From NCBI GenBank assembly GCA_041906305.1, contig JAYRJL010000003.1, positions 434,001-498,000 on the forward strand: 64,000 bases of DNA, written 5' to 3'. The stretch comes from SHVZ01 sp041906305. GTDB taxonomy: Bacteria > Pseudomonadota > Alphaproteobacteria > SHVZ01. The notes beneath the pieces are model-generated. The model was not told the DNA's origin. It saw only the letters and a list, made by a program, of their open reading frames with translations, and made no database searches. Shown here one piece after another: positions 10,601 through 17,944 of the stretch. Position numbers and translations under genes: made by a program. Numbering within the stretch: the first letter of the stretch is position 1; each line of letters starts with the position of its first letter.

Positions 10601-13600
10601 GACGGGCCGTTGCTGGCGTAGGTGGCCTCGTAGTGCAGATCGAGCTCGCGTTCGAGCGCCTCGATCCTTGCCGCGATCTGGTGCCGCTGCGGCCTCAGCC
10701 TCGCCTGATCTTGCGCAGTCTGCGGAAGCTTCTGCAGCTGCTCCCGCACGGAACGGATGACGGGCAGGCGGTCCTTGTTCATGTCCGTGATCATGATCAC
10801 CCGGTCGCGAAGACCTTCTGCGGCCAAGCGTTTGTAGACAACGTCGAGCGCCGCCTGCTTCTGGCAGACGATGAGCAGATTCCGACGCCGCCCTATGGCA
10901 TCGCCGACCAGGTTCACGATGGTCTGGCTCTTGCCGGTACCGGGTGGGCCTTCGATCAGGAGCCCGTTGGCGTATCGCGCCTCGAGCACGGCCGCCTCCT
11001 GCGAAGGGTCGCTGGCCGCGGTGAAGTAGCGCTCGATCTCGTCAGGCGGCCTCGTGGGTACATCGCCCGTGGGCTCCTCGATCTTGAGCGCAGTTCCGAG
11101 GCTGGTTCCGCCGGCGGGCCTTCGCCTGAGGTCGCGCAGGTCCTGCATGACCGACTGGCCGATATAGGCGAGGTGGAACAGGACGGCCGAGCAGGCGAGC
11201 TGGCCGCCGGGCTCAGCCTCGGCGTCCTTCCCGGGCAGCCTGGAGAGGGACCGGTCGGGCACGCTGTTGGCCAGATGCGCGAAGCTCTCCACCGCCTCAA
11301 TCGCACTGATCGAGGAGCGGCGGAGGAGGTCGTCTGCAGCGCGCTTCCAGAGTTCCGCCGTGTCGGGTCCGAGCAGTGTGGAGAAGGCCGGGTTCAGCCG
11401 CACTTCCTCGCGGTCGCGGTCGAAGCCGATCGATATGCGCCCGCGCCCGCCGACCTCCGGGATGATGCGCAGCGGCCACAGCAGGACGGGTGCGATGCGG
11501 GTTCTCGTCGCCGGGTTGGCGTCCTGCTTGATCAGAAATGGAAAGCCGAGAAAGAGTCCATCGATACCGGTATCCCGGCGGTAGAGCGATGCGTGGCCAT
11601 GAAGCTTGCGGACGCGAACCTCAATCGAGGGATCCGAGGCGAGCAGCCTCTGGTCGAGGGCGACGGTCTGGTCGTTGCGCACCAGGAGATGCTCCAGGAG
11701 CACCGTGGCCGGGACGCGCGAGCTGCCTAGCTCGCAGATGTCCAGTCGGGCGGCCGATCTGCCGATGACCATGCGGGTCAGCGGCCCTCGGTGCGCCGCT
11801 CTTGACAGGCGAGCCGAAAAGAAATCGAGCAGGTTCGCCAAGTATGTCTGCCTGGGCGGTTCCTCCCACCGCTCGGCCGGGACGGCGAGCAGGACGAGCG
11901 CGCGGCCGATCGGCAGGCGCCGTTCGAGACGGAACTGGTCGGCCCATTCATCGACGCGTTCGAGGCCACAGCGGGCAAAGCCCTCGAGCCGCCGGTCGAT
12001 CTCGGCATGGAGCTCTCGCCTAGACCGCCCGATCCAGGGCTCGACGTCGCCCGAGCCGAATGGCTCTAGGCCGGCCCGCGCGGCGAGCTCCGTCGCTTCG
12101 GCGATGATCGCTTCGGTGGTCCTGAACTGCGCGATGTCGGCACTGAGGAGAAGGATCAGATCTTCGTCGCTCGAGAGGTGACGCTCGATGATGGCCATCA
12201 GGCCAGGGTGGTCCGTATCCGGCAGGATGCGCCGGCGCTCCGCCCAGAGCGCCGACAGGCGGGCCCGCGAGGTCGACAGCAGGTGAACCTGCAGCTCGTC
12301 CTCGCTGAGAGCGACCTCGAGACGGCGGGCCCGGTCCCGGACCAGCGACGCACGTGCCTTTAGACGGACTAGCCAGTGCTCGGCATCCCACGCCTCAAGG
12401 ATGTCGGGAACGGGGCCGGAGATCAGCTCATATCCCTCGGCCGGGTTGTCCAGGAGCCAGCCCGGCGTGATGATCTCGCCGCGGCAGGCCAGCGGGATGG
12501 CCGAGTTGAGAACCTTGAGTGCGAGGGAAAGCCGGAAATCGTCGGAAACGCCTTCCAGCGCAGAAACGCGCCCAAGCTCGGAAACCGTCTTCGGTTCCAG
12601 CGAGGTCTCCCTTGCCCAGGTCAGGATCGCACCGCCAGCCAGCAGCTCGCGCGCCTCCGACCAGTTCTGGGCGGAGCAGGCTGCGAGCGCGAAGCCGCTG
12701 GGGGCCACGTATGGCTTCCCACCGATCGAGATCGACTGACGCGCCTGCACCTCAGGGGCTCGGTGCGGCGAAGGCACCTCTGGAATGTCTCCGTTGAGCC
12801 ATCGCTGGATCTTGGGCCAGCCCCATCGCTGCCGACGGTCGACAGCGAGTAGCCCGCGAAGGAGCGCCTCCACCGGCTCGGGCAGTCCATCCGGGATCGG
12901 AGCGCCGCTCGCGACGACGTGGATCAGAAACGTTTGGTCGTTGACACCTTCGAAGCAGGCGCCCCCGGTCACTTGCTCGAGCAGCATCATGCCGAGGCTC
13001 CACCAGTCACTCGCGGCAGCAACGCCGCCCGCAATCGCCTCGGGAGCGGTATAACGGTTCGTTTCAAGCGGCGAGACGATGTCCAGATCGAATTCGGAAA
13101 GTTTCGCTGACCCGAAATCAGTAATGACGAGATCGAGGGGATCGCGAGACCTGACGTGTATGGCGCCTGGTGTGAGGTCTCGATGGCGGAGCCCATGATC
13201 CGCAAAGGCGTTCAAGGCGGCGCCGAGTTCCCGAACGAGGGCCGAAAGCAATGGCAGGTCGGACTGCAACACTCTTATGTCGGCAAGGGTCCCGCCGTCG
13301 ATCTGCTCGAAGACTTCGAACGCGCGTCCTTCCCAGCGGCCTGTGTCGAGCAGTTCGGGGATGAAATCACGAGGCAGGCGCCGGAGCACCTCATGGATCG
13401 CCGGGTCGGGTTCCTTGCCCGGATTATAGAGCGTCATCTCGCCGCGGACCTGATCACGCGCGCGAAGCACGGTGTAGCGCTCGCTGACCGCATTGGCCGG
13501 CGCGAGGCGGCGCTCGGCAAGCCAGTCGCCGATGCCGGTCGGCGCCGGCGCGGCAGGCTCCTCATCGATGAGCACGGGTTCGCTTAGTTCAGACAGGTCT

Positions 13601-13827
13601 GCGCCGCAGGTCGGGCACAGGAGATCTCCGGGCGAGACGGGATGTCCGGACGGGCAGGTCGCCTGAGCAGGCAGTGGAGGTGCCGGCTGATCGGCGGGGC
13701 GCCAGCCGGCAGGCCGCAGCGGGAGGTCCGCCAGGTTCCAGCCGCATGGCGTGCCGTTCAGCTCGCCTTCGCAGATGAGTTCGTGGGCTTCTCTTTCGGT
13801 TTCGCAATTGGGACAGAAGCGGATCAT
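7618..13827 (-). CDS. Giant zinc-ribbon/pseudokinase/SF1 helicase/nuclease protein (2069 aa)
   Basis: Start at ATG 13827 (MIRFCPNC), overlapping the upstream stop as ATGA. Domains in order: two zinc-binding motifs (C5, C8, C19, C28, then C58, C71, C74); a Ser/Thr-kinase fold at about 100-350 with HRDLTPGAIHV and TDFGSAK and YTAPEA, but lacking the beta-3 lysine and the catalytic-loop asparagine; a long middle region; an SF1 helicase core with Walker A EGPPGTGKSQT near 960, a 650-residue insertion, DEASQ near 1617, GDEKQMPPT, VQGDERDIIIF and NVAVTRARRQ near 1885; and a C-terminal Vsr/MTES_1575-like nuclease (FCLDLAV, LGIECDAPRH, IHRISSKDWF). A kinase plus COG1112-type helicase plus nuclease recalls type II Mokosh anti-phage proteins, though those end in a PLD nuclease. 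All helicase motifs look intact. Confidence 0.88.
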   Translation of the reverse strand: MIRFCPNCETEREAHELICEGELNGTPCGWNLADLPLRPAGWRPADQPAPPLPAQATCPSGHPVSPGDLLCPTCGADLSELSEPVLIDEEPAAPAPTGIGDWLAERRLAPANAVSERYTVLRARDQVRGEMTLYNPGKEPDPAIHEVLRRLPRDFIPELLDTGRWEGRAFEVFEQIDGGTLADIRVLQSDLPLLSALVRELGAALNAFADHGLRHRDLTPGAIHVRSRDPLDLVITDFGSAKLSEFDLDIVSPLETNRYTAPEAIAGGVAAASDWWSLGMMLLEQVTGGACFEGVNDQTFLIHVVASGAPIPDGLPEPVEALLRGLLAVDRRQRWGWPKIQRWLNGDIPEVPSPHRAPEVQARQSISIGGKPYVAPSGFALAACSAQNWSEARELLAGGAILTWARETSLEPKTVSELGRVSALEGVSDDFRLSLALKVLNSAIPLACRGEIITPGWLLDNPAEGYELISGPVPDILEAWDAEHWLVRLKARASLVRDRARRLEVALSEDELQVHLLSTSRARLSALWAERRRILPDTDHPGLMAIIERHLSSDEDLILLLSADIAQFRTTEAIIAEATELAARAGLEPFGSGDVEPWIGRSRRELHAEIDRRLEGFARCGLERVDEWADQFRLERRLPIGRALVLLAVPAERWEEPPRQTYLANLLDFFSARLSRAAHRGPLTRMVIGRSAARLDICELGSSRVPATVLLEHLLVRNDQTVALDQRLLASDPSIEVRVRKLHGHASLYRRDTGIDGLFLGFPFLIKQDANPATRTRIAPVLLWPLRIIPEVGGRGRISIGFDRDREEVRLNPAFSTLLGPDTAELWKRAADDLLRRSSISAIEAVESFAHLANSVPDRSLSRLPGKDAEAEPGGQLACSAVLFHLAYIGQSVMQDLRDLRRRPAGGTSLGTALKIEEPTGDVPTRPPDEIERYFTAASDPSQEAAVLEARYANGLLIEGPPGTGKSQTIVNLVGDAIGRRRNLLIVCQKQAALDVVYKRLAAEGLRDRVIMITDMNKDRLPVIRSVREQLQKLPQTAQDQARLRPQRHQIAARIEALERELDLHYEATYASNGPSGLSYRQIMADLIGFDTPERPAISSRELRRLLADADVGEVANLQETCGPLARLWLSARYESSPLAVLKTFAGDRDALDSFREDLDAFVRAEQDRAAVIDRTPRAFPIDDSRPFREWHRRYPDHLLGATEASRTRLARWLPLLIDKDAVRQEPANLASLSILIDALASLAPPPDDHLAVEVCALLPDHDLTATKDLAEELAAPRGFFGRLSPARWAKSRRYRKFLTGNRLAPTAPLRQVLQYECAIRPLRRELTRLTQALGEPRDPLELLAPESLANKARALRTELVQSHETARRLGENPRPQDAFAMARMAREEAVRDFLDAQRQSCDRHEANARSLAALERLETWFSADWISERRSAIRSNGPSWWPAQEFSDALPTLAAYQRFRTRAAELSPMVLRTFAALRSVAGELAGLPAEQLEAEVRRMIGRDARLAWKARLENGHPVLASDESELRSKVRSLAAADEQMRVLNRRALIEDMDLSSIRPARDWDGITRLAGTRTRRLREFVEEGIDLGLMTLRPVWLMNPDVASRVLPMRPALFETVVYDEASQIPIEYALPSLFRSRRVVVSGDEKQMPPTSFFTSKVENDEADISGEDDDEAGELRNEAVESWNRREIKDCPDLLQLAKTVLPTRTLQIHYRSAYRELIQFSNAAFYGSKLSVPVRHPEGEIRRSRPIEVIHAGGEYVDQTNLGEAGKVVELLQELWKSPRSDRRSIGVVTFNRKQADAIEEVLEDRAEADTAFRAALAEERERYEDGEDMSFFVKNVENVQGDERDIIIFSSTFGRNATGVFRRNFGVLGQTGGERRLNVAVTRARRQVILVTSMPIGEISDLLNTRRPASNAREFLHAYMEYARTISSGEAENTAALIRRLQSHPDADRPQEVELDPFQQAVRDFVQQLGLRAHPVTDAGAFCLDLAVEDGGAGAYALGIECDAPRHPLLSKGRGREMWRPSVLERVYRRIHRISSKDWFEDCGREKQRLREVLELGALQGAAE

Positions 13828-14468
13828 GGGTCGATGTCCGCAGTGGCGGAAAGCACCACCTCGTGCCCGTCCGCCCTGAGCGATTTGCGGAGCCTGGCGA
13901 TGTCGTTCCGGTCGGGAATGCCGGCGAGCCACACGGCGCCGGAGTCGTCGAACATCACGTCAAGACGCCGATCGTCTGCGCGTGCCTGTCTGTCATAGGC
14001 AGCGAAATGGCGGCCCGCCGGCGTTAGGACGTGGATCTCCTGATTGTCGCTGCCCCTAAGCGCCAGGGTTTGGGAGGCGTGCCGATCGAACGGGCCTGAC
14101 ACTACGGCATCGATGAGACCCGGATGGACTGCAAGGAAGGGGCCGATCTTCGCGAAATCGAACCCGGTGAACACCAAGATATCGGTCGCCGCAAGCGACC
14201 TCCAGCCCTGGAGCATCGCCGCAAGAGCCTCGGGCTGCTCGAAAGGCTCGCCGCCTGAAACAGTCAGGCCGTCGGAGACCCCGACCCAGGCCGACACCGC
14301 GACAAGCACTTGTGCGACGTCCGTCACGCTCTCGCCGTGCGCCCAGGTGTCGACCGAGATGCAGCCCGGGCAGCGGATCGAGCAGCCCTGGAACCAGACT
14401 CCGACTCGCTTGCCCGGCCCCAGCGTGGTCACCGGGTAATGAATCCGGGATAGCGAGATATTGCTCAT
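13824..14468 (-). CDS. Radical-SAM activase-like 4Fe-4S protein (214 aa)
   Basis: Compact radical-SAM protein of the NrdG/PflA activase type. FQGCSIRCPGC gives the CxxxCxxC cluster motif at residues of about 27-36, and SGGEPFEQPE is the SAM-binding GGE motif. The length is typical of single-cluster activases. Such enzymes normally install a glycyl radical on a partner (anaerobic ribonucleotide reductase or pyruvate formate-lyase), but no glycyl-radical enzyme is encoded in the window. Both ends overlap neighbours by four bases (ATGA), between the ClpB-like ATPase and the kinase-helicase gene, so its product must serve that system. It could modify a protein, peptide or nucleotide; the substrate is unknown. 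Confidence 0.88.
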   Translation of the reverse strand: MSNISLSRIHYPVTTLGPGKRVGVWFQGCSIRCPGCISVDTWAHGESVTDVAQVLVAVSAWVGVSDGLTVSGGEPFEQPEALAAMLQGWRSLAATDILVFTGFDFAKIGPFLAVHPGLIDAVVSGPFDRHASQTLALRGSDNQEIHVLTPAGRHFAAYDRQARADDRRLDVMFDDSGAVWLAGIPDRNDIARLRKSLRADGHEVVLSATADIDP

Positions 14469-16381
14469 GGGCGTGGCTCCAGCGACAGCGACGTCACGGT
14501 GCCGCTCTCTACGCCGGTTATGGTGAATGATCCGGGCCCAGGCCGCTCGAAAAGGGCGCGCGCGAGAGGATTGATCAAATGGACTTCAAGTTTGTTCCGG
14601 ATGCCTCGACCGCCATTGGTCAGGTCGGCGATGCAGAGCGTCCGAAGAGCTTCGCGGGCGGAATTCGACATGCCGAGGGCGTACGAGTTGTCGGAGGCGT
14701 CTGCGAGAATCCTTTCCACCATCGAGCCGAAGATCCTGTCGGCAATCGCCGTGCGGATGAAGTCGAAGACGATGATGTTCTCTCCGATGCGGTTCAGGAT
14801 CTCCGGACGGTTCAGCACTGTCTTGAAGTAGCGGTCGATCTCGGAACGGACGCGGGACTGCACCTCAGGGAACGGTTGCTCGGTGGTTACGTTGGCAATC
14901 CTGCCGCCGCTTCCGTCGGACGAATAGATGCCGAGGTTGGAAGTGAAGATGATGAGTGCCTCGGAGAAATAGACCCGGTCGCCTCTGCCGGAGGTCAGGA
15001 CCCCGTCATCGAGAATCTGCAGGAACTTGTCGAGGATGCGGGGGTGCGCTTTCTCGATCTCGTCGAAGAGCACCACGCTGAACGGCTTGTCCCTGATCGC
15101 GTTCGTCAGCTCGCCACCCACGTCGTATCCGACATATCCGGGTGGTGCCCCGATCAGGCGTTGGTCTGAGTGCTCGGCACTGAATTCGCTCATGTCGAAG
15201 CGAATGTAGGCGGTCTCGTCACCGAACAGCAGCTCGGTCACCGCCTTCGCGAGCTCAGTCTTGCCGACGCCCGTCGGGCCGGCCAAGAATGCGACTCCGC
15301 GTGGCCGGCCCCCGCGGCGCTGGCCCGCCACGCCCGTCACGGCGCGCTTCACGATATCCAGCATATGGGTGATGGCATGATCCTGGCCGATGATGCGACG
15401 ACCCAGCGTCTCGGCGCCGTTTCGGACCTTGTCGCGCTCGATCTTCTTCCATGCATCTTCAGTGACGCCGACCTTGAATCGCCGGACGGCTTCGCCGATC
15501 TCCTCCACGGTCATGTCTTCCGATCGGGCGAGCTGAACAATCGCATTGAGATCGACCAGAAGCATTCCTTCCGTGCTGTCGAGGAACTCCTGCTGCGCCT
15601 TCTGCAGGACTTCGGGCGATGCCTGCTTCGCGCCGGGCAGTCCGCGCACCAGATGAGGGACGAGCGCTCGCCGAACGCCGCGATCGGGAGGAGAGATCGG
15701 GATGTGACGAACCCGTGGATTGTCGATTGTCAGCCAATCCGGTAGATCGCCCTCCTTGTCTGCGATCCAGATGATGCAGTTGAACAGCGGCGTGCGGCTC
15801 GGCCCAGTCGGCCTTGCTTGCGCCGACTGGCTTAGGACAAGCGCTCTTGTGAAAAGCTGATGCTCGGGTGGTGCCAGGGCATCGCTTCTGACGATCAGCC
15901 GAGAGGCGAAGTTGGCGATTAGGGCGACCGGGGGACCATCCAGAGTGACCAGCCGCTCCAGCGCCGATCCGAAAATGTCCAACCCGGCGGCGGCGACACC
16001 GTTGGAGCCGACGAGGCCCAGGCGGGAGAATATTTGATCGCCGACCCCAGGCTGGCCGTCCGCGCGATCCGGTACGCGAAAGCCGGCGACCGGATCATAG
16101 GTCAGCACTACTGCGTACCCGAAGCTGCTCAACTTACTCGTCAGAACTGTTTGCAGGCTAGCTGTCGTTACGACGGCCCCGATCTGCTGCGGGTGAAGGT
16201 CGCGGATATTGCCTGTCAACACGAACTGGCTTTTCAGTGGGAGGAAGCGCGTAAAATCTCTGAGCCAGCGCGGCTCCACTTGCGCATCGGCACTTCCGGT
16301 CCCGGTGACCTCGAGTGCCTTGGCGTCAGCTTCGGCTTGATCACCGACGTCAGGGGCTTCGCCTATCGTACTGCGGGTCAC
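14465..16381 (-). CDS. ClpB/ClpA-like AAA+ ATPase with degenerate first half (638 aa)
   Basis: The C-terminal half is a canonical Clp/Hsp100 D2 module: IIGQDHAI, Walker A GPTGVGKTELAK at 368-375, pore-loop GAPPGYVGYD, Walker B VVLFDEIEKAH near 436, sensor-1 IIFTSN, arginine finger NRPEILNRIGE, then a D2-small domain. The first 300 or so residues resemble an AAA-like fold (FVLTGNIRDL, PVALIANFAS, CIIWIADKEGDLPDWL) but have no P-loop. Clp N-terminal repeats are absent. The start is GTG at 16381. First gene of the operon; its stop overlaps the radical-SAM start. Likely an ATP-driven remodeller of a partner protein in this system; no protease partner is adjacent. Confidence 0.88.
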   Translation of the reverse strand: MTRSTIGEAPDVGDQAEADAKALEVTGTGSADAQVEPRWLRDFTRFLPLKSQFVLTGNIRDLHPQQIGAVVTTASLQTVLTSKLSSFGYAVVLTYDPVAGFRVPDRADGQPGVGDQIFSRLGLVGSNGVAAAGLDIFGSALERLVTLDGPPVALIANFASRLIVRSDALAPPEHQLFTRALVLSQSAQARPTGPSRTPLFNCIIWIADKEGDLPDWLTIDNPRVRHIPISPPDRGVRRALVPHLVRGLPGAKQASPEVLQKAQQEFLDSTEGMLLVDLNAIVQLARSEDMTVEEIGEAVRRFKVGVTEDAWKKIERDKVRNGAETLGRRIIGQDHAITHMLDIVKRAVTGVAGQRRGGRPRGVAFLAGPTGVGKTELAKAVTELLFGDETAYIRFDMSEFSAEHSDQRLIGAPPGYVGYDVGGELTNAIRDKPFSVVLFDEIEKAHPRILDKFLQILDDGVLTSGRGDRVYFSEALIIFTSNLGIYSSDGSGGRIANVTTEQPFPEVQSRVRSEIDRYFKTVLNRPEILNRIGENIIVFDFIRTAIADRIFGSMVERILADASDNSYALGMSNSAREALRTLCIADLTNGGRGIRNKLEVHLINPLARALFERPGPGSFTITGVESGTVTSLSLEPRP

Positions 16382-16616
16382 ATCTCCCCCTGGCGTCGGG
16401 ATCGCGTCCTGACATATCCATTGAAGGTATCGACCGTCCGAAGCATCTCACCCCTGCTTTGGTCAACCACAAGCCGCACGACGTACGTCCATCGGGCTTG
16501 GAGAGCCTCCAAGCCCCTGAGCACGCCTCGACCGACGGCTCGACCGAAGCGTCGCCGAAGGCGATTATGCCCGTCAAGCGTGCTCGGATCTTGTGCTATT
16601 GCAGGTTGCCCCGAGA

Positions 16617-16860
16617 TGAAAGCTATCTTCGACACCGAGCCGGCACCGCCACGACGACTGGATCGTCGAGCGTTATCACTCCTCCAATCGCCATCTGCCG
16701 GTCGCCCTGCACGCCGTCGGCAACTGGATCGTCTATCGCGAGCCGAGGCACGAGGGGGGTCGTGAGGCAAGCTCGCGTCACGGCGACGAAAGGCTCGCGG
16801 AGAAGATGGTGTTCCCGACAGCGATTGTGCGTCAGCAGATCCTTACCCCCGCATCTGATA
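16617..16860 (+). pseudogene. Remnant of a possible HNH-type endonuclease gene
   Basis: ATG at 16617 opens MKAIFDTEPAPP. After a frameshift near 16650 a neighbouring frame reads DDWIVERYHSSNRHLP, then ALHAVGNWIVYREPRHEGG. From memory, this resembles the N-terminus of a family of HNH-endonuclease-like proteins common in rhizobial islands; the resemblance is unverified. The similarity ends soon after, so this would be a 5' fragment. It occupies the 490-base gap between the ClpB-like gene and the PLD pseudogene. The promoter of the minus-strand operon must also lie in this gap, but I could not pick out a convincing one. Confidence 0.35.
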
Positions 16861-16870
16861 TCCTGCACAC

Positions 16871-17436
16871 ATGCGTGGCCGCTATCTCTCCGCTGCTTCC
16901 ATCACGTTGCTCTTGGCCCTAACGCCGGCGCTTGCGCAGCCCCTCATCTCACTCGATGGCGCCACAGCCGAAGCCTGCTTCACCCCCGGCGCCGACTGTG
17001 CCGCAGCCGTCGCAGCCGCCATATCCTCCGCTCAGTCCCGCGTCTGGCTCCTCGGCTATGGCTCACCGAGGCCCGCATCATTGAAGCCCTCCGAAGCGCC
17101 CACCGCCGCGGCGTCGACGTTCGTCTCATCCTCGATCGCAGCAACGTCGATGGCGGCATGCGCTCATCGGCCTCTTACGTCGCCAAGCTCGGTATCCCGG
17201 TGAGGATCGATCGGACCGTGCGGATCGCTCACAATAAGCTGATATTGATCGATGCTGACACGGTGCTCATGGGCTCACTGAACTGGACCAAGGCAGGTAA
17301 TACGAAGAACGCTGAAAACGTGCATGTCTTCCGCGGGGCCCGCGCATTGGCAAAGAGGCATGCTGAATATTTTCTCGAACGCGAGGCGGTCAGCGAGACC
17401 TACACGGTGGAGGCGGCGGGACCGAAGACACGGTAG
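16871..17436 (+). pseudogene. Phospholipase-D-like nuclease, frameshifted copy
   Basis: ATG 16871 begins a signal peptide (LLLALTPALAQP) followed by LDGATAEACFTPGADC and ISSAQSRVWLLGYG. At about 17062 the frame breaks, and the rest of the protein continues in another frame: LTEARIIEALRSAHRRG, then RIAHNKLILIDADTVLMG with the HxK(x4)D motif, to the stop at 17436. One missing base in the GGCT(C/T)TCACC-type context accounts for it. The intact paralogue at 21935-22543 on the other strand aligns along the full length, which confirms the frameshift. Family: secreted single-HKD PLD nucleases like plasmid Nuc. Probably non-functional unless the break is a sequencing error. Confidence 0.82.
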
Positions 17437-17449
17437 GTCGCACCAAAAG

Positions 17450-17560
17450 GGCCTAGTTTGCCTGTTTCCAGACCTGTTTACCCCGGTCGAGATCGCGTGG
17501 CTCGATGCCTATCGCGCCCGCGTCAATGACGTCAATGCACACCAGTCGTCGACATCCTGA
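17450..17560 (+). pseudogene. Possible C-terminal remnant of an M24 aminopeptidase
   Basis: A short frame reads DLFTPVEIAWLDAYRARV, which resembles the C-terminal end of Xaa-Pro aminopeptidases (LTPxExAWLDAYHARV). No other part of such a gene is present. The remainder of the 17437-17944 gap holds no coding sequence that I can support, only a short hairpin at 17859-17878. Taken as debris of island rearrangement; weak evidence. Confidence 0.3.
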
Positions 17561-17858
17561 CCTCGCATGGCTGGAAGATAGGCAACGGCCCTCTCCAGCA
17601 CGCTTGATCATTTCCTAGGCAGGCAAGCCCGGCAGTTGGCTTGCCCGCTGAGCTGAGTGGCGCCCTTGGGGACACGCGAGAGGCCGAGATGCGCCTTTGA
17701 TCCGTCGTCTGCTACGGTCATGAGCAGCCAATCGCCGTCGGCAGCAGCCTAGGTGAATTCACTTATCGATCGAGATTGCATTTCTAGGGATCCATCCGGG
17801 CGGGAGCGCGCCGCGCTGCGGCGCCCGCCATTTGCCAGGGTCCCATGCCCCCACCCTG

Positions 17859-17878
17859 CCCTCCCGCGGCGGGGAGGG
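17859..17878. repeat. Short GC-rich inverted repeat, REP-like
   Basis: CCCTCCC and GGGAGGG arms around a GCGGCG core, inside a C-rich tract, followed by a second small GCGCG hairpin near 17884. This resembles the dispersed palindromes found between alphaproteobacterial genes. It lies just beyond the stop of the minus-strand AAA+ gene and could also serve as a transcript end, although no clear T-run follows. Confidence 0.35.
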
Positions 17879-17944
17879 AACGAGCGCGCTCCGCGCGCGA
17901 GCCAGGGAAGGGAAGAACCAAGAAGCTCCGCATGGACATGAGCC

